A stretch of DNA of 64,000 nucleotides from Dickeya aquatica (GTDB taxonomy: Bacteria > Pseudomonadota > Gammaproteobacteria > Enterobacterales > Enterobacteriaceae): assembly GCF_900095885.1 (NCBI RefSeq), contig NZ_LT615367.1:3844001-3908000 (forward strand). The letters are read 5' to 3'. The notes under the pieces were generated by a model that was not told the origin of the DNA, ran no database searches, and was given only the letters and a program-made list of their open reading frames with translations. This document shows, one piece after another, positions 34,652 through 47,120 of this stretch. Both the position numbers and the translations under genes were made by a program. Numbering within the stretch: position 1 is the stretch's first letter; every line of letters starts with the position of its first letter.

Positions 34652-34738
34652 TTCTCGCTCCTGCGAACCCGTTTACTCACTGCTGCACTGGCGCTTTCGC
34701 CCTGTTCTTTTACCGCAGCGTGACTAAACGGGCTCCGA

Positions 34739-35884
34739 TTATTTGGTGTTACGGTAAGACTCAATCAGTTCAATGAAGTGATCAAACAGCGGTGCGGCAT
34801 CGTGCGGGCCGGGGCTCGCTTCCGGGTGCCCCTGAAAACTGAACGCTGCTTTATCGGTGCGGTGAATCCCCTGCAACGAACCGTCGAACAGCGATTTGTG
34901 CGTCGCGCGCAGCGTGGCGGGCAGCGACGTTTCATCGACCGCAAAGCCGTGGTTCTGGGCGGTTATCATCACGCGGTTGCCATCCAAGTCTTTCACCGGA
35001 TGGTTGCCACCGTGGTGGCCGAATTTCATCTTGACGGTTTGCGCGCCGCTGGCGAGCGCCAGCAACTGGTGGCCCAGACAGATACCAAACACCGGAATAT
35101 CGGTTTCCAGAAACGCTTTGATAGCCTCAATCGCGTAATCGCACGGTGCCGGGTCGCCGGGGCCATTGGAGAGGAAAATACCGTCCGGGTTGAGTTTCAG
35201 TACCTCATCAGCCGGGGTTTGCGCTGGCACAACCGTCAGGCGGCAGCCGCGATCCACCAGCATACGCAGGATGTTGCGCTTCACGCCGTAGTCATAGGCC
35301 ACCACATGGTACGGCAGTTCACTCTCGTCTTTTGCTGCGGGCAATTCCCCTTCCAGCGTCCAACTGCCCTGTAACCAGGTATAGGGTGATTGTGTCGTCA
35401 CCTCTTTGGCAAGATCCATCCCCTTAAGGCCAGGAAACGCTTTGGCTTTTTCCAGCGCCAGCGCCGCATCCGGCGCATCGCCCGCGATGATACAACCGTT
35501 CTGCGCGCCTTTTTCACGCAGCAAACGCGTCAGCTTGCGGGTATCGATATCGGCAATCGCCACAATGTTGTGACGTTTGAGGTAGTCAGACAGGCTTTCT
35601 TCACTGCGGTAGTTACTGGCAATCAGGGGCAAATCTCGAATAACCAGCCCTTGTGCATGAACAGCGGGAGATTCTTCATCGGCTTTGTTGGCACCGACAT
35701 TGCCGATATGAGGATAAGTAAGAGTAACAATCTGGCGGGAATAGGAAGGATCAGTGAGGATTTCTTGATAACCGGTCATCGACGTATTGAAGACCACTTC
35801 CCCCACTGCCGCTCCCTCTGCCCCAATGGCCCGACCGTGGAATTGGGTTCCGTCTTCCAGAACCAACAGCGCTGACTTAATCAA
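34739..35884 (-). CDS. carA: Carbamoyl-phosphate synthase, small (glutaminase) subunit
   Basis: 381 aa class-I glutamine amidotransferase; the nucleophile is in [10 protein letters not shown] (about Cys269) and the His/Glu pair in [11 protein letters not shown]. Start TTG 35884 is chosen: GGAGGGT precedes it, it yields [16 protein letters not shown], and E. coli carA also starts with TTG. An in-frame ATG at 35911 would place the start within the ARG-box region and is rejected. ARG and PUR boxes lie upstream. Confidence 0.96.
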   Translation of the reverse strand: MIKSALLVLEDGTQFHGRAIGAEGAAVGEVVFNTSMTGYQEILTDPSYSRQIVTLTYPHIGNVGANKADEESPAVHAQGLVIRDLPLIASNYRSEESLSDYLKRHNIVAIADIDTRKLTRLLREKGAQNGCIIAGDAPDAALALEKAKAFPGLKGMDLAKEVTTQSPYTWLQGSWTLEGELPAAKDESELPYHVVAYDYGVKRNILRMLVDRGCRLTVVPAQTPADEVLKLNPDGIFLSNGPGDPAPCDYAIEAIKAFLETDIPVFGICLGHQLLALASGAQTVKMKFGHHGGNHPVKDLDGNRVMITAQNHGFAVDETSLPATLRATHKSLFDGSLQGIHRTDKAAFSFQGHPEASPGPHDAAPLFDHFIELIESYRNTK

Positions 35885-35896
35885 AACACCCTCCAA

Positions 35897-35931
35897 GGAA
35901 TAAAAAATCATGTTATTTGCATATTAATTCA
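35897..35931 (-). promoter_or_regulatory. Pair of ARG boxes (ArgR operator) of carAB
   Basis: Minus-strand TGAATTAATATGCA (35918-35931) is identical to the E. coli carAB P2 box. A weaker TGATTTTTTATTCC (35897-35910) lies next to it. Their centres are exactly 21 bp apart, the spacing one ArgR hexamer requires. Arginine repression of carAB is predicted. Confidence 0.85.
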
Positions 35932-36106
35932 GTTTCAAACGCTAAATCAATGCAAAAACCACCTGTAAGGCAAATTTTTGGCAAATTGCGCGCATTTTAA
36001 TGATGCCCCCGTCCGTTGTCCACCCAAAGCGGCATTTTTTTAGGTATTTTATGGCTTCAAGACACAATTTCCAGCCACAGCGACAAAAACCCATATCAAC
36101 TGGAAA

Positions 36107-36122
36107 AAGTAAACGGTTGCCA
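36107..36122 (-). promoter_or_regulatory. Possible PurR box upstream of carAB
   Basis: TGGCAACCGTTTACTT on the minus strand matches the PurR consensus ACGCAAACGTTTGCGT at 11 of 16 positions. It lies about 225 bp upstream of carA, where E. coli carAB P1 also has purine control. The 35912-36338 gap otherwise holds only the ARG boxes and the dapB terminator. Confidence 0.5.
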
Positions 36123-36270
36123 GCCATTATGAATCACAAAGTGATGAAAACTCCCGCACACCTGATTTAAAGAGCAAAAAACATACAGACAACCCCAACA
36201 AAACACAAAGAAAACCATGGAAAATGGCAATCTAAAAATAGAATTAAACTTAAATGCTATTTTTTGCATA

Positions 36271-36304
36271 AAAAAAATGGCATCCCTATAGATGCCATTT
36301 TTTT
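36271..36304. terminator. dapB terminator (bidirectional)
   Basis: AAAAAAATGGCATC (36271-36284) pairs with GATGCCATTTTTTT (36291-36304) around a 6-nt loop. It lies downstream of the minus-strand dapB stop and upstream of the carA control region. The symmetrical A and T tracts allow function in both directions. Confidence 0.9.
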
Positions 36305-36338
36305 CAATGAATTATGAAAGTTTCTTTTAGAAGAAAAA

Positions 36339-37199
<861 letters not shown>

Positions 37200-37308
37200 T
37201 CAGGTTAACCAGCCCGGCCCTGAGCCGCCAGCCGAAAATCTCCATAATTAGAAATTTACGACAGCAGCGGTGCGATATCAGTAAACGCCATAAGGCAAAG
37301 CGGCCCAA

Positions 37309-38226
37309 TTAAGGCAGAGATGAAAGCATCTCAGACACCCAGTGACGAAAGCCGTCCACATCCAGCCCTACGGCAACCTGCGCATTCGCCGCTCTTTGCA
37401 GGCGATTGTCCAGATCCACCACCGTTGCCCCGGAGGTGTACTCTCCCTGTGTCTCAACCGTGGCAAAACAGCGCTGTAACCTGAACAACTCTGGCTTCAC
37501 CAGCCAGGCAATCGCGCACAAATCATGCATTCGCAGACCACCGGTGATGCTGGCGCTGCGATAATGACTAAATAGCGCATGTAACATCGCGCCGGAGCGA
37601 TTAAGTGCAGGCAGTGTCGCCAAATATTCAGGCGTCAGCACCGCCTGATGCGTGACATCCAGCCCACACATCACGATATCGATACCACTGTCAAACACGC
37701 GCCGCGCCGCTTCGGGATCAACGGCCATGTTAAATTCAGCACTCGGCGTGACATTGCCCCGCCCGCAAGAGCCGCCCATCATCACCAGCCGCGCAATACG
37801 CGAGCGACAATCAGGGTAGTGCATCAGCAGCAGCGCAATGTTGGTCAGCGGGCCAATGGTGACAAGCGTAACCGGCCTGTCGCTGTCGTTAAGGTATTGA
37901 TAGATGGCCTGGAACGCAGGCTGGTTTAGTGCCTGACGACGCGGTGGTGCAAAATCATAGCCGCCCAATCCTGACTCGCCATGCACATCAGCGGCGCTCG
38001 ATAATGGCCGCAACAAGGGGGCGGCGGCACCGGCTGCAACGGGAACGGTCGATTGCCAAAAATCGAGCAGTTGTAACGCATTGCGGGTCGTTTTATCGAC
38101 GGTGACATTGCCTGCTACCGTGGTCAGTAAACGCAACTCCAGTTCAGGGCAAAACAGCGCAGCGGCAATGGCAACCGCATCGTCAATGCCAGGGTCGGTA
38201 TCCAGAATTATCGCCAGCGGGGACAT
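37309..38226 (-). CDS. rihC: Non-specific ribonucleoside hydrolase RihC
   Basis: 305 aa nucleoside hydrolase that releases the base from purine and pyrimidine ribonucleosides. The calcium-site motif [12 protein letters not shown] (about 9-20), [12 protein letters not shown] and the C-terminal HDLCAIAWL are those of RihC. ATG 38226 follows GGAG at 6-nt spacing, 3' of the ispH terminator. The dapB-rihC-ispH order matches E. coli. Confidence 0.92.
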   Translation of the reverse strand: MSPLAIILDTDPGIDDAVAIAAALFCPELELRLLTTVAGNVTVDKTTRNALQLLDFWQSTVPVAAGAAAPLLRPLSSAADVHGESGLGGYDFAPPRRQALNQPAFQAIYQYLNDSDRPVTLVTIGPLTNIALLLMHYPDCRSRIARLVMMGGSCGRGNVTPSAEFNMAVDPEAARRVFDSGIDIVMCGLDVTHQAVLTPEYLATLPALNRSGAMLHALFSHYRSASITGGLRMHDLCAIAWLVKPELFRLQRCFATVETQGEYTSGATVVDLDNRLQRAANAQVAVGLDVDGFRHWVSEMLSSLP

Positions 38227-38237
38227 ATCGTTCTCCA

Positions 38238-38275
38238 AAAAAATGCCAGACGATCTACACCGGCTGGCATTTTTA
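38238..38275 (-). terminator. ispH operon terminator
   Basis: Minus-strand ATGCCAG (38264-38270) pairs with CTGGCAT (38243-38249) and is followed by a run of T at about 38236-38242. The T-run directly abuts the rihC ribosome-binding site. Confidence 0.85.
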
Positions 38276-38321
38276 TAATGGGGTTAACACGCAGTGGCTG
38301 CGTATCTCTTCAGTTGCGGGT

Positions 38322-39272
38322 TTATTCCACTTCGCGCACGTCTACACGCAGCTCTTTCGGTACTTCGAACACGATATTTTCTTCGCGCCCTTCCATCTCG
38401 AACGCTACCGCTCCACCAAGGCTCTGCAAGCGTTTTATCACTTGCTGCACCAGAATATCGGGTGCGGAAGCGCCAGCCGTGACGCCGACACAAGCCGCAT
38501 TTTTTAGCCAGTGCTCCTGAATATCCTCGGCCGAATCAATCAGGAAAGAGGGCTTACCCACACGCTGTGACAGCTCCGCCAGCCGGTTGGAGTTAGAGGA
38601 ATTTTTTGAACCGACCACCAGCACCACATCAGCCTGGGCGGCCAGATTGCGCACCGCCTCCTGGCGGTTGGTGGTGGCATAGCAAATGTCATCTTTACGC
38701 GGGCCGATAATCAGCGGGAAACGCGCCCGTAGCGCATCAATCACCGCTGAGGTGTCATCCACCGACAACGTGGTCTGCGTCATGAAACACAGGTTAGATT
38801 CATCCTTCACCCTGAGTTTCCAGACATCATCCGGCCCCTCAACCAGATACATGCCCCCTTTCGGGTTACTGTATTGCCCCATGGTGCCTTCCACTTCGGG
38901 GTGCCCGGCGTGGCCGATAAGAATCGCCTCCGTGCCTTTGCGGCTGGCACGCGCGACTTCCATGTGCACCTTGGTGACAAGCGGGCAGGTGGCATCAAAC
39001 ACCGTCAGATCGCGGTTTTTCGCTTCTGTTCTGACCGCCTGTGACACACCGTGAGCAGAGAAAATCAGAATGGCACCATCCGGCACATCTTCAATCTGCT
39101 CAATGAAAATCGCGCCACGCTCGCGCAACCCATCAACCACATAGCGGTTATGCACCACCTCATGACGAACGTAAATCGGTGCGCCATATACCTCCAGCGC
39201 CCGCTCCACAATGCTGATGGCACGATCGACTCCGGCACAGAACCCTCGGGGATTCGCCAGCAGGATTTTCAT
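38322..39272 (-). CDS. ispH: 4-hydroxy-3-methylbut-2-enyl diphosphate reductase
   Basis: 316 aa [4Fe-4S] enzyme, the last step of the MEP isoprenoid pathway, giving IPP and DMAPP. The first cluster cysteine is in [13 protein letters not shown] (about Cys12), the others in [11 protein letters not shown] and [15 protein letters not shown]. Residues RHEVVHN hold a substrate-binding histidine. It is the last gene of the ribF-ileS-lspA-fkpB-ispH cluster and is overlapped by the long fkpB frame. Confidence 0.96.
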   Translation of the reverse strand: MKILLANPRGFCAGVDRAISIVERALEVYGAPIYVRHEVVHNRYVVDGLRERGAIFIEQIEDVPDGAILIFSAHGVSQAVRTEAKNRDLTVFDATCPLVTKVHMEVARASRKGTEAILIGHAGHPEVEGTMGQYSNPKGGMYLVEGPDDVWKLRVKDESNLCFMTQTTLSVDDTSAVIDALRARFPLIIGPRKDDICYATTNRQEAVRNLAAQADVVLVVGSKNSSNSNRLAELSQRVGKPSFLIDSAEDIQEHWLKNAACVGVTAGASAPDILVQQVIKRLQSLGGAVAFEMEGREENIVFEVPKELRVDVREVE

Positions 39273-39726
39273 GCGTGACCTCCGTCTGAAGGGGGGTTAT
39301 CTCCAGCACTTCCACGTCAAAGGTAATGGTATGGCCTGCCAGCGGATGATTAAAATCAACCGTGACAGACTCCTCGGCCACCTCACGGATAATGCCTGGC
39401 ATATCATTACCCGCCATGCCGCTAAACAGCATAATCGTGCCCACTTCCGGCACTCCAGTCTGGGCAAAATCACGGCGCAGAAAAAACTGGACAAGATCCG
39501 GGTTGGACAGGCCAAACGCCGACTCCGGCGGCAGGCTAAACTGGCGTCGCTCACCGACAGTCAGCCCAAACAGCGCAGTTTCAAGCCCGGCTGACAGGCT
39601 ACCGTCACCAAGCCGGAACATCGCTGGCTTGCCGCTATCTCGGGTTGCCTCAGCCACCGAGCCATCTTCCAGTGTCAGCGTGAAGTGCACCAGCACTTCA
39701 CAGCCCTGAGTGACAGATACCGACAT
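39160..39726 (-). CDS. fkpB: FKBP-type peptidyl-prolyl isomerase FkpB (SlpA), with abnormal C-terminal extension
   Basis: 188-residue frame. Residues 1 to about 144 match FkpB ([42 protein letters not shown]), an SlyD-like isomerase and chaperone. E. coli FkpB ends here at 149 aa. In this window the frame does not stop but runs another 44 codons through the 5' end of ispH, giving unrelated cysteine-rich sequence. A run of six G at 39291-39296 (C on the coding strand) lies exactly at the divergence. With one more C the protein would end at residue 152 in a TGA overlapping the ispH ATG (ATGA). Either a sequencing error or a real overlap is possible. Confidence 0.85.
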   Translation of the reverse strand: MSVSVTQGCEVLVHFTLTLEDGSVAEATRDSGKPAMFRLGDGSLSAGLETALFGLTVGERRQFSLPPESAFGLSNPDLVQFFLRRDFAQTGVPEVGTIMLFSGMAGNDMPGIIREVAEESVTVDFNHPLAGHTITFDVEVLEITPLQTEVTHENPAGESPRVLCRSRSCHQHCGAGAGGIWRTDLRSS

Positions 39727-39729
39727 CGA

Positions 39730-40239
39730 TTATTTACCTTCCTGCTGCTTTTTTTGTGGCGAGGTCAGGAACCCCTCCAGCACAATCAGCAACGCACCAA
39801 TCACAATAGCGGTATCCGCCAGATTAAACGTCGGGTAATGCCAGTCACCGATGAAAAAATCCAGAAAATCGATGACGTAGCCATGAACCAGTCTGTCCGT
39901 CAAATTACCAATCGCTCCGCCGATAATCAGCGCATAAGCAATGTTGTTCAGTTTCTGGGCAGCACTGGAGCGGTACATCATCGCCAGTAACGCCACAATG
40001 ATTGCCAGCGCAATGGCGGCAAACAGCCAACGCTGCCAGCCGCCTTTATCTGCGAGGAAACTAAACGCCGCGCCATAATTATGGGCATAGGTAAAATTGA
40101 AGAAAGGCATTAATGACGCGGATTGACCCAGTTGAAAGTGGGTCATCACCCACTGCTTAGTGCCCAAATCCACCACCAATACCAGTGCAGCCAGCCATAG
40201 CCAGCGCAAACCCGTTGTTGCTCCAGTCGAGTTACTCAT
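39730..40239 (-). CDS. lspA: Lipoprotein signal peptidase
   Basis: 169 aa with four membrane helices. The aspartic protease pair is Asp124 (GYVIDFLDF) and Asp142 ([11 protein letters not shown]). It removes signal peptides from prolipoproteins in the inner membrane. Its ATG overlaps the ileS stop by one base, and fkpB begins 3 bp after its stop, so the cluster is translationally coupled. Confidence 0.96.
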   Translation of the reverse strand: MSNSTGATTGLRWLWLAALVLVVDLGTKQWVMTHFQLGQSASLMPFFNFTYAHNYGAAFSFLADKGGWQRWLFAAIALAIIVALLAMMYRSSAAQKLNNIAYALIIGGAIGNLTDRLVHGYVIDFLDFFIGDWHYPTFNLADTAIVIGALLIVLEGFLTSPQKKQQEGK

Positions 40240-43064
40240 CAGACAAATTTACGCTCTTCGCCATCACCGCCAATATTGGTCGCACAGCGACCACACACAT
40301 CAGAATGCGCAGCACTGCTGCCGATATCCGTCTCATAGTGCCAACAGCGCGGGCATTTCTCGCCTTGCGCCTTACTGAGGACAATTTTCAGCCCCGGTAA
40401 TTCACTTTGCTGCGCGTCTGCCGGTGCATTGTTGTCATGATCCAACCGCGCTTTGGAGGTTAATAAGGCAAAATGCAACTCACCTTGCAGGCTGTTGAGC
40501 TGTGCAAACAGTGTGTCATCGGCATACAGCGTCACCGCCGCTTCCAGTGAGCCACCGACACGCTTGTCGTTACGCGCCTGCTCGATAACCTTGTTCACTT
40601 CACCACGCACGTTTAGCATGTCGGCCCAGAAGGCATCGTTCATCGGCTCGTCATCAGCCAGACCGAACAGCCCGTCATACCACTCTTCGGTAAAGACGAA
40701 CTGTGCACGTTTACCCGGCAGATATCCCCAGATTTCATCAGCGGTAAACGACATAATCGGGGCCATCCAACGCACCAGCGCCTCGGCAATATGATACAAC
40801 GCAGTCTGGCAGCTACGACGCGCCACGCTGTCGCTCTTCGCGGTGTACTGACGATCTTTGATGATATCAAGATAGAACGAGCCCATCTCAATGGAGCAGA
40901 ACTGCATCAGGCGTTGCACCACGCGGTGAAAATCGTAGCTCTCATAGGCTTCGACTATCTCCTCCTGCGCGGCTTTGGCACGACCCACCGCCCAGCGATC
41001 CAGCACCACCATCTCTTGTGGTTTCACGCTGTGCTGCACCGGGTCAAACCCATTCAGGTTAGCCAGCAGGAAACGGGCGGTATTGCGGATACGGCGGTAC
41101 GCATCAGCAGAACGTTTGAGGATTTCATCAGAGACAGCAATTTCGCCGGAATAGTCGGTAGAGCCTATCCACAGACGCAGAATATCGGCACCCAGTTTAT
41201 CCATCACATCCTGTGGGCTGACGGTGTTGCCGATGGATTTCGACATTTTGCGGCCCTGGCCGTCCACGGTGAAGCCGTGCGTCAGCACCTGACGATAGGG
41301 CGCTTTACCGTTAATTGCCGTCGAAATCATCAGTGAAGACATGAACCAGCCACGATGCTGGTCAGAACCTTCCAGATACATATCCGCCGCGTGACCGCTG
41401 AATTCAGGGCGCACATCCACGACTGATGCATGGGTTGAACCTGAGTCAAACCATACATCCAGCGTATCCGGCACTTTCTCGTAGTGCTCGGCATCCGCCC
41501 CCAGCAGATCCGCCGGGTTCAGATCCCACCATGCCTGAATGCCATCCTGCTCAACACGCAATGCCACGGCTTCAATCAGCTCTGCGGTACGCGGATGCAA
41601 TGCCTGGGTTTCTTTGTGCACGAACAGTGACATCGGCACCCCCCAGGTACGCTGGCGGGAGATACACCAGTCAGGGCGGTTGGCGACCATCGACTCAATG
41701 CGCGCCTGACCCCAGTCAGGGATCCACTGTACCCCTTTGATTTCCGACAGTGACTGCGCACGCAACCCTTTTTGATCCATGCTGACAAACCACTGTGGCG
41801 TGGCGCGGAACAAAATCGGTGACTTGTGACGCCAGCAGCACGGGTAGCTGTGTTGCAGCTTTTCATGGTGCAGCAGTGCACCGCGCTCGCGCAGCAATTC
41901 AACAATCTTGTCGTTGGCTTTAAACACGAACAGACCATCGAGCCCAGGGAACGTACCAGACAGATAGCAGCCGTTCGGCCCGACCGGATTGGCGATTTCC
42001 AACTGGTATTTCTGGCTGATGACATAGTCATCCGGGCCGTGACCACCGGCGGTGTGTACTGCACCCGTACCGGCATCCAGCGTAACGTGATCACCCAAAA
42101 TAGCCGGCACATCGAACGCCATGAACGGATGGCGGAAGCGCAGCAGTTCCAGCTCTCTGCCTTTTACCGCCTGGCCCAGACGAGAAACGGCGTCACTGCC
42201 CGTCACGCGCTTGACAACGGAATCAGCCAGACCTTCAGCCACGATAATCGCTTTATCCGCTACCTGAATCAGTACGTAATCAAATTCGGCATTCAGTGAA
42301 ATGGCGCGGTTGGCAGGCAGTGTCCAGGGGGTCGTCGTCCAGATAACCAGCGCCACATCGCCATCAACAGCATCAGCCGCCAGCCCGAATTTTGCCAGCA
42401 CCGCCGCACGGTCAACTGCGTTGAACGCCACATCAATGGCCGGAGAGGTTTTGTCGTAATACTCCACCTCCGCTTCCGCCAGCGCAGAACCACAATCGGC
42501 ACACCAGTGCACCGGTTTAGCTCCTTTGTGCAGATGGCCGTTTTCGATGATGCGGCCCAGCGCGCGAATAATGTTGGCTTCAGTGTTGAAGTCCATCGTC
42601 AGGTAAGGGCGATCCCAGTCACCCAGCACACCCAGACGGATAAAGTCTTTCTTCTGCCCGGCCACCTGTTCGGCGGCATACTTACGGCAGGCTGCGCGGA
42701 ACTCGGCAGCACTCACTTTCACTCCGGGTTTACCGACCAGTTGCTCAACTTTTAACTCGATCGGCAGGCCGTGGCAGTCCCAGCCGGGGATATACGGCGA
42801 GTCATAGCCAGATAACCCTTTGGATTTGATAATAATATCTTTAAGGATCTTGTTAACTGAGTGACCAATGTGAATGTTGCCGTTCGCATACGGAGGGCCA
42901 TCGTGCAGAATAAAGGTTTTCTTACCCTTCTTGGCGCTACGAATAATCCCGTACAGATCCTGCTCATACCAACGTTTCAGCATGTCAGGTTCACGCTTGG
43001 CCAAATCGCCACGCATCGGGAACCCTGTTTCCGGCAAATTCAGGGTAGTTTTATAGTCACTCAT
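40239..43064 (-). CDS. ileS: Isoleucyl-tRNA synthetase
   Basis: 941 aa class-Ia synthetase. HIGH motif in [13 protein letters not shown] (about 58-70) and KMSKS in [10 protein letters not shown] (about 604-613). A CP1 editing domain lies between them. The C-terminal zinc site KCPRCWHYE...CGRCATN is intact. Bacterial type I, not the mupirocin-resistant type, judged by general similarity to the E. coli enzyme. Confidence 0.97.
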   Translation of the reverse strand: MSDYKTTLNLPETGFPMRGDLAKREPDMLKRWYEQDLYGIIRSAKKGKKTFILHDGPPYANGNIHIGHSVNKILKDIIIKSKGLSGYDSPYIPGWDCHGLPIELKVEQLVGKPGVKVSAAEFRAACRKYAAEQVAGQKKDFIRLGVLGDWDRPYLTMDFNTEANIIRALGRIIENGHLHKGAKPVHWCADCGSALAEAEVEYYDKTSPAIDVAFNAVDRAAVLAKFGLAADAVDGDVALVIWTTTPWTLPANRAISLNAEFDYVLIQVADKAIIVAEGLADSVVKRVTGSDAVSRLGQAVKGRELELLRFRHPFMAFDVPAILGDHVTLDAGTGAVHTAGGHGPDDYVISQKYQLEIANPVGPNGCYLSGTFPGLDGLFVFKANDKIVELLRERGALLHHEKLQHSYPCCWRHKSPILFRATPQWFVSMDQKGLRAQSLSEIKGVQWIPDWGQARIESMVANRPDWCISRQRTWGVPMSLFVHKETQALHPRTAELIEAVALRVEQDGIQAWWDLNPADLLGADAEHYEKVPDTLDVWFDSGSTHASVVDVRPEFSGHAADMYLEGSDQHRGWFMSSLMISTAINGKAPYRQVLTHGFTVDGQGRKMSKSIGNTVSPQDVMDKLGADILRLWIGSTDYSGEIAVSDEILKRSADAYRRIRNTARFLLANLNGFDPVQHSVKPQEMVVLDRWAVGRAKAAQEEIVEAYESYDFHRVVQRLMQFCSIEMGSFYLDIIKDRQYTAKSDSVARRSCQTALYHIAEALVRWMAPIMSFTADEIWGYLPGKRAQFVFTEEWYDGLFGLADDEPMNDAFWADMLNVRGEVNKVIEQARNDKRVGGSLEAAVTLYADDTLFAQLNSLQGELHFALLTSKARLDHDNNAPADAQQSELPGLKIVLSKAQGEKCPRCWHYETDIGSSAAHSDVCGRCATNIGGDGEERKFV

Positions 43065-43098
43065 TCGTTTCTCGATTTCGTTTTCGGCTAGAGAAAAA

Positions 43099-44040
43099 TT
43101 AAACCGGTGCCTTCAACCCAAAAAAGTCACGGGCGGCCACCACATCGTTGGCGATTTGCTGCTTCAGCGCATCCAGCGAAGCAAACCGCTGCTCACTACG
43201 TAATTTCTTGCACATCACCACATCTATATGTTTGCCATACAGATCCAGCGTGACATCCAGCACATGCACTTCCAGTTGCTGGCGTTTATCTCCGGTTACC
43301 GTCGGGCGTGTACCGATATTCGCCACACCGGGTAGCGCGGCGGCTCCCAGTCCATGTACCTCAACAGCGTAAACACCACTAACAGGTGACACCTGACGTT
43401 TAAGCGGCAGATTGGCGGTGGGAAAGCCGATAGTGCGACCCAGCGCGTTACCATGCACCACCCGGCCCGAGATGCTAAACGGATGCCCCAGCAGTTCCGC
43501 TGCCAGCGTCAGCTCATCGTTTGCCAGCGCCTCGCGCACCGCGGTGCTGCTTACCCGTTTACCGCTGCGACAGAAGGTGGTGGTACTGCACACCTCAAAC
43601 CCAAGCCCGGCACCCGCTTTCTGTAATAACAGGAAATCCCCTTCACGACCAGCACCAAAGCGGAAGTCATCCCCCACCACCAGGAATTTCACGCCCAGTT
43701 TTTCCACCAGCAGGCTGGAGATAAAGGTGCTGGCATGATTGGCGGCAAAACTGGCATCAAACGTGACGCACAATACATAATCCACGCCTGCCTGTGCCAG
43801 ATACTTCACCTTATCTCGCAGACGGGTCAGCCTTGCAGGCACTTTGTCGGTCGCAAACAGCTCTAATGGCTGAGGCTCGAAAATCATCACCATCACCGGC
43901 AGGCCGCGCGATTTTCCTTCCTGCCTGAGGCGCTCAAGCAGCGCCTGATGCCCGCGATGAACACCGTCAAAGTTACCAATAGTTAGCACACAGCCGTAAT
44001 GGCAGGCCTGAAGATTGTGTATACCGCGAATTAGCTGCAT
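43099..44040 (-). CDS. ribF: Bifunctional riboflavin kinase / FMN adenylyltransferase
   Basis: 313 aa. The N-terminal FAD-synthetase domain has [14 protein letters not shown] (about 22-35). The C-terminal flavokinase domain (about 185-305) has the [13 protein letters not shown] motif. It makes FMN and FAD from riboflavin and is the first gene of the ribF-ileS-lspA-fkpB-ispH cluster. The 407-bp gap to divergent rpsT holds the rpsT promoter; nothing else there was identified. Confidence 0.96.
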   Translation of the reverse strand: MQLIRGIHNLQACHYGCVLTIGNFDGVHRGHQALLERLRQEGKSRGLPVMVMIFEPQPLELFATDKVPARLTRLRDKVKYLAQAGVDYVLCVTFDASFAANHASTFISSLLVEKLGVKFLVVGDDFRFGAGREGDFLLLQKAGAGLGFEVCSTTTFCRSGKRVSSTAVREALANDELTLAAELLGHPFSISGRVVHGNALGRTIGFPTANLPLKRQVSPVSGVYAVEVHGLGAAALPGVANIGTRPTVTGDKRQQLEVHVLDVTLDLYGKHIDVVMCKKLRSEQRFASLDALKQQIANDVVAARDFFGLKAPV

Positions 44041-44370
44041 AACTGGCTCAAAACAGTGGAAATCGGCGGATTATACCTTGTACAACGGGTAAGGTTAACC
44101 CGCGATTCATGCCTTTTGTTGCCTGCGCACCGGATTTTAGTCTGCCAGAGCGATGAGAAATTTTCATCCAGCACTGGCTGCGGCCTGCGGCGCGGTGCTG
44201 GCTTTTAGCCCGTAATCAAACGGTTGAGCCTTTGTGCCTGAGATAAGGTGGGTAAAGGGTGAATTTATGACGCGAAAGGCTGTATTCCGGGCGCTTAAGC
44301 TGTTAAAATCCCGCGCCATCACAACGTAACTGGCGCTGACGTACAAACGGCGCTTATTTGCACAAATCCA

Positions 44371-44399
44371 TTGACAAAAGAAGGCTAAACGGGCATATT
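44371..44399 (+). promoter_or_regulatory. rpsT promoter (P2-like)
   Basis: TTGACA (44371-44376) and CATATT (44394-44399) are separated by exactly 17 bp. Sequence and position closely match E. coli rpsT P2. Confidence 0.85.
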
Positions 44400-44447
44400 C
44401 CTCGGCCTTTGAATTGTCCTCGATAGAATATATTTGGGAGTTGTACC

Positions 44448-44711
44448 TTGGCTAATATCAAATCAGCTAAGAAACGCGCCGTACAGTCTGAAAAGCGCCG
44501 CAAGCACAACGCTAGCCGTCGCTCGATGATGCGTACTTTCATCAAGAAAGTGTATGCGGCCATCGCCAGCGGCGATAAAGAAGCTGCGCAGAAAGCGTTT
44601 AATGACATGCAACCAGTCGTGGATCGTCAGGCCAGCAAAGGTTTGATCCACAAAAACAAAGCTGCGCGTCATAAATCTAATCTGACTGCACAGATCAGCG
44701 CGATGCAGTAA
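44448..44711 (+). CDS. rpsT: 30S ribosomal protein S20
   Basis: 87 aa basic protein, starting [20 protein letters not shown]. It begins with TTG at 44448 behind GGGAG (44436-44440). The UUG start is conserved in E. coli, where it takes part in autoregulation. It is divergent from ribF and monocistronic, with its own terminator. Confidence 0.97.
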   Translation: MANIKSAKKRAVQSEKRRKHNASRRSMMRTFIKKVYAAIASGDKEAAQKAFNDMQPVVDRQASKGLIHKNKAARHKSNLTAQISAMQ

Positions 44712-44738
44712 TCACGGCAACGTGATAGCTCGCTAAAG

Positions 44739-44762
44739 AAACCGGCTCTGGCCGGTTTTTTT
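44739..44762 (+). terminator. rpsT intrinsic terminator
   Basis: AAACCGGC (44739-44746) pairs with GCCGGTTT (44751-44758) over a 4-nt loop, followed by T residues to 44761; 28 bp after the stop. Confidence 0.92.
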
Positions 44763-44821
44763 GTCGCTGAATCTACCAGGCTGGATGGCCCCTCCCTTAC
44801 TGGCGATAGTCAGAATAATAT

Positions 44822-45712
44822 CTATAGCCGGAATAGAGAGGAGTAGTCCTCATTGCATACCCGCTGCACCGCAGGATGCTGGATCATCCGTTCGGCAAAA
44901 ATCACATAATACTCATCTTTAACATCCTCAAGGCGGCCAATCTCTTCGACCTCTCCCTGAGCCTGTATCACACTGACATGCAGCGATGGCGCAACGAAAA
45001 TAGCATCATGATTAAGCCCAAACGCAGTCATCAGCGCAGCATCATCGAATTCGCCCATCACCTCAACCGACAGGTTCTGCCCGCTAATCCAGTTAAGCAA
45101 CTTGCGGCCCAGCATGGTACGGCGCGCCGGAATGAGCAACTTGCGTTGCGTCAAACACGCAGGAAATGGCAAATCCGGTACCGGTTGACGACAATAAAAA
45201 CTCACCTCGCATTCGCCAAGCTTCCGAGAGAACAACCCGGCCTGCTGGCCTGAATCGACCGGGCAATCAGATAAAATCATGTCCAGCTTATGCTGACTGA
45301 GCTGCTCTAACAGCAGCTCATGCGTTGACTCAAAACAGCGTAAATGAATCGACGCCTGTTCATTCACCACCGATTCCAGCACCCGACTGACCAGGCGTTT
45401 GGAGAGCGCATCCGCCACACCAACATCAAATAACAGGCTGGATTCTTTGCGGTAATTAACGATGTCCAGCATTTCCTGGCTCAGCGCAAACATCTTGTCA
45501 GCATAGCGGAATACCAGTTGCCCAAGCTCGGTAGGGACAAGCCCTCGCCCTTTACGCTTAAATAACCGGCCTTGTAAACGCACCTCCAGTAACTTGATTT
45601 GTCCGGTCACCGTCTGCGGCGTCAGGAACAGCCGTTCAGCGGCAGCGACCACTGAACCGGCTTTATACACCTGCCAGAAATAGTAGAGGTGGTTGAAGTT
45701 GATGTGTGACAT
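44822..45712 (-). CDS. nhaR: NhaR, LysR-type activator of nhaA
   Basis: 296 aa. An N-terminal winged helix ([26 protein letters not shown]) precedes a LysR effector domain. Activates nhaA in response to Na+; in E. coli it also acts on other stress genes. It lies 28 bp downstream of nhaA in the same orientation, as in E. coli. Confidence 0.94.
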   Translation of the reverse strand: MSHINFNHLYYFWQVYKAGSVVAAAERLFLTPQTVTGQIKLLEVRLQGRLFKRKGRGLVPTELGQLVFRYADKMFALSQEMLDIVNYRKESSLLFDVGVADALSKRLVSRVLESVVNEQASIHLRCFESTHELLLEQLSQHKLDMILSDCPVDSGQQAGLFSRKLGECEVSFYCRQPVPDLPFPACLTQRKLLIPARRTMLGRKLLNWISGQNLSVEVMGEFDDAALMTAFGLNHDAIFVAPSLHVSVIQAQGEVEEIGRLEDVKDEYYVIFAERMIQHPAVQRVCNEDYSSLFRL

Positions 45713-45740
45713 ATCAGCCGGTCCCCTAAGCGGGTGAGAG

Positions 45741-46916
45741 TTAACGTGCGCTGGCAGGCAACACTGAGCGTAATATCCAATAGCCCAGCACCGCGGTCAC
45801 CAGAGAGGTCAGCAAAATCGCCAGTTTGGCATACAGGATGTCTTGCATATCGGCTTCGCCAAATGCCAGCAGGGTAATAAAAATCGACATGGTAAACCCG
45901 ATACCGCACAACACGGATACCGCCATAATCTGTCGTAATGTCACACCTGCGGGCAATTTGGCCAATCCCAGACGCACCACCAGAACACTAAACAGTGATA
46001 CACCAATTGGTTTACCCAGCAACAGACCGCTCGCTATCCCTAACGTTAACGGCGACACCAGATTATCCAACGTCACACCTTGCAGCGAGATACCGGCGTT
46101 GGCAAAGGCAAACAGCGGGATCACCAACAGGGCAATCCAGCTTTGCAAACCGTGCTCCAGCGTCACTGCCGGAGAAGGCTTACCCGCAGGAGCGCGCAAT
46201 GGAATAAAGAACCCCACAATCACACCCGCAAGGGTCGCATGTATGCCTGACTTCAGGATAAACACCCACAGCACCGCCCCAACCAACAAATAGACCGAGG
46301 TTTTCATCACCTGCTGGTAATTCATATACGCCAGCAAGGCAATAGCAGCCAGCGCGCCAGAGAGTGCCAGCCAGTGCAGTTGCTGAGTATAGAACAGGGC
46401 AATAATCACAATCGCGCCCAAATCATCAATGATAGCCAGCGCCAGCAAGAACACTTTCAACCCGACTGGCACCCGTTTACCCAACAGCACCAGAATGCCT
46501 ACCGCAAAGGCGATATCCGTCGCGGTGGGTATGGCCCAGCCAGAACGCATTTGCGCATCACTGGCGTTAAATAACAGGAAAAACAAGGCCGGAACCAGCA
46601 TACCGCCGAGGGCAGCAAGCACTGGCAGCATGGCCTGTTTACGGCTGGCTAACGCTCCCATCACCAGTTCGCGTTTAACTTCCAGCCCTACCATCAAAAA
46701 GAACAATGCCATCAGGCCGTCATTAATCCACAGCAGCAACGGCTTATTGAGATGCAATGCTCCCATGCCCATTATCACCGGCGTGTCCAGAAATGCCTGA
46801 TACCACGGTAATGTGGCCGGGTGATTGGCTATCGCCAGCGCCAGTAGCGTTGCGGCAATTAAAATAAGACCGGCTGCTGCCTCAAGGCCTATCAGATAAC
46901 GAACGAGCTTTATCAC
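45741..46916 (-). CDS. nhaA: Na+/H+ antiporter NhaA
   Basis: 391 aa, 12 membrane segments. Ion-binding aspartates Asp164-Asp165 in [12 protein letters not shown] and Asp134 in [10 protein letters not shown] are present. Expels Na+ in exchange for H+ at alkaline pH. First gene of nhaAR, downstream of dnaJ. Confidence 0.95.
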   Translation of the reverse strand: MIKLVRYLIGLEAAAGLILIAATLLALAIANHPATLPWYQAFLDTPVIMGMGALHLNKPLLLWINDGLMALFFLMVGLEVKRELVMGALASRKQAMLPVLAALGGMLVPALFFLLFNASDAQMRSGWAIPTATDIAFAVGILVLLGKRVPVGLKVFLLALAIIDDLGAIVIIALFYTQQLHWLALSGALAAIALLAYMNYQQVMKTSVYLLVGAVLWVFILKSGIHATLAGVIVGFFIPLRAPAGKPSPAVTLEHGLQSWIALLVIPLFAFANAGISLQGVTLDNLVSPLTLGIASGLLLGKPIGVSLFSVLVVRLGLAKLPAGVTLRQIMAVSVLCGIGFTMSIFITLLAFGEADMQDILYAKLAILLTSLVTAVLGYWILRSVLPASAR

Positions 46917-47120
46917 GCGTCTTCTCCCTTATAGGTTATGCACCAGACGCACCGTTATCACTGCAACGATGCCAGAGAATGGCGCACAAAATCTGATGCA
47001 AACACACCAATAAAACCGTCATGGCGCAATACAGGCGTTCCCACCCGGCCATCACGGCAGGCAAGATTAAGCCACTTCATCCTTCGTTAAAAGCAGTTTT
47101 AAACGCAGTTAAAGCACGAA

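Noticed and set aside
35942..36127. 61-codon frame upstream of carA
   Set aside because: Overlaps the carAB control region with its PurR-like site and has no translation signals.
44164..44346. Small gene between ribF and rpsT (E. coli yaaY position)
   Set aside because: The 60-codon minus-strand frame has no ribosome-binding site and no resemblance to YaaY.
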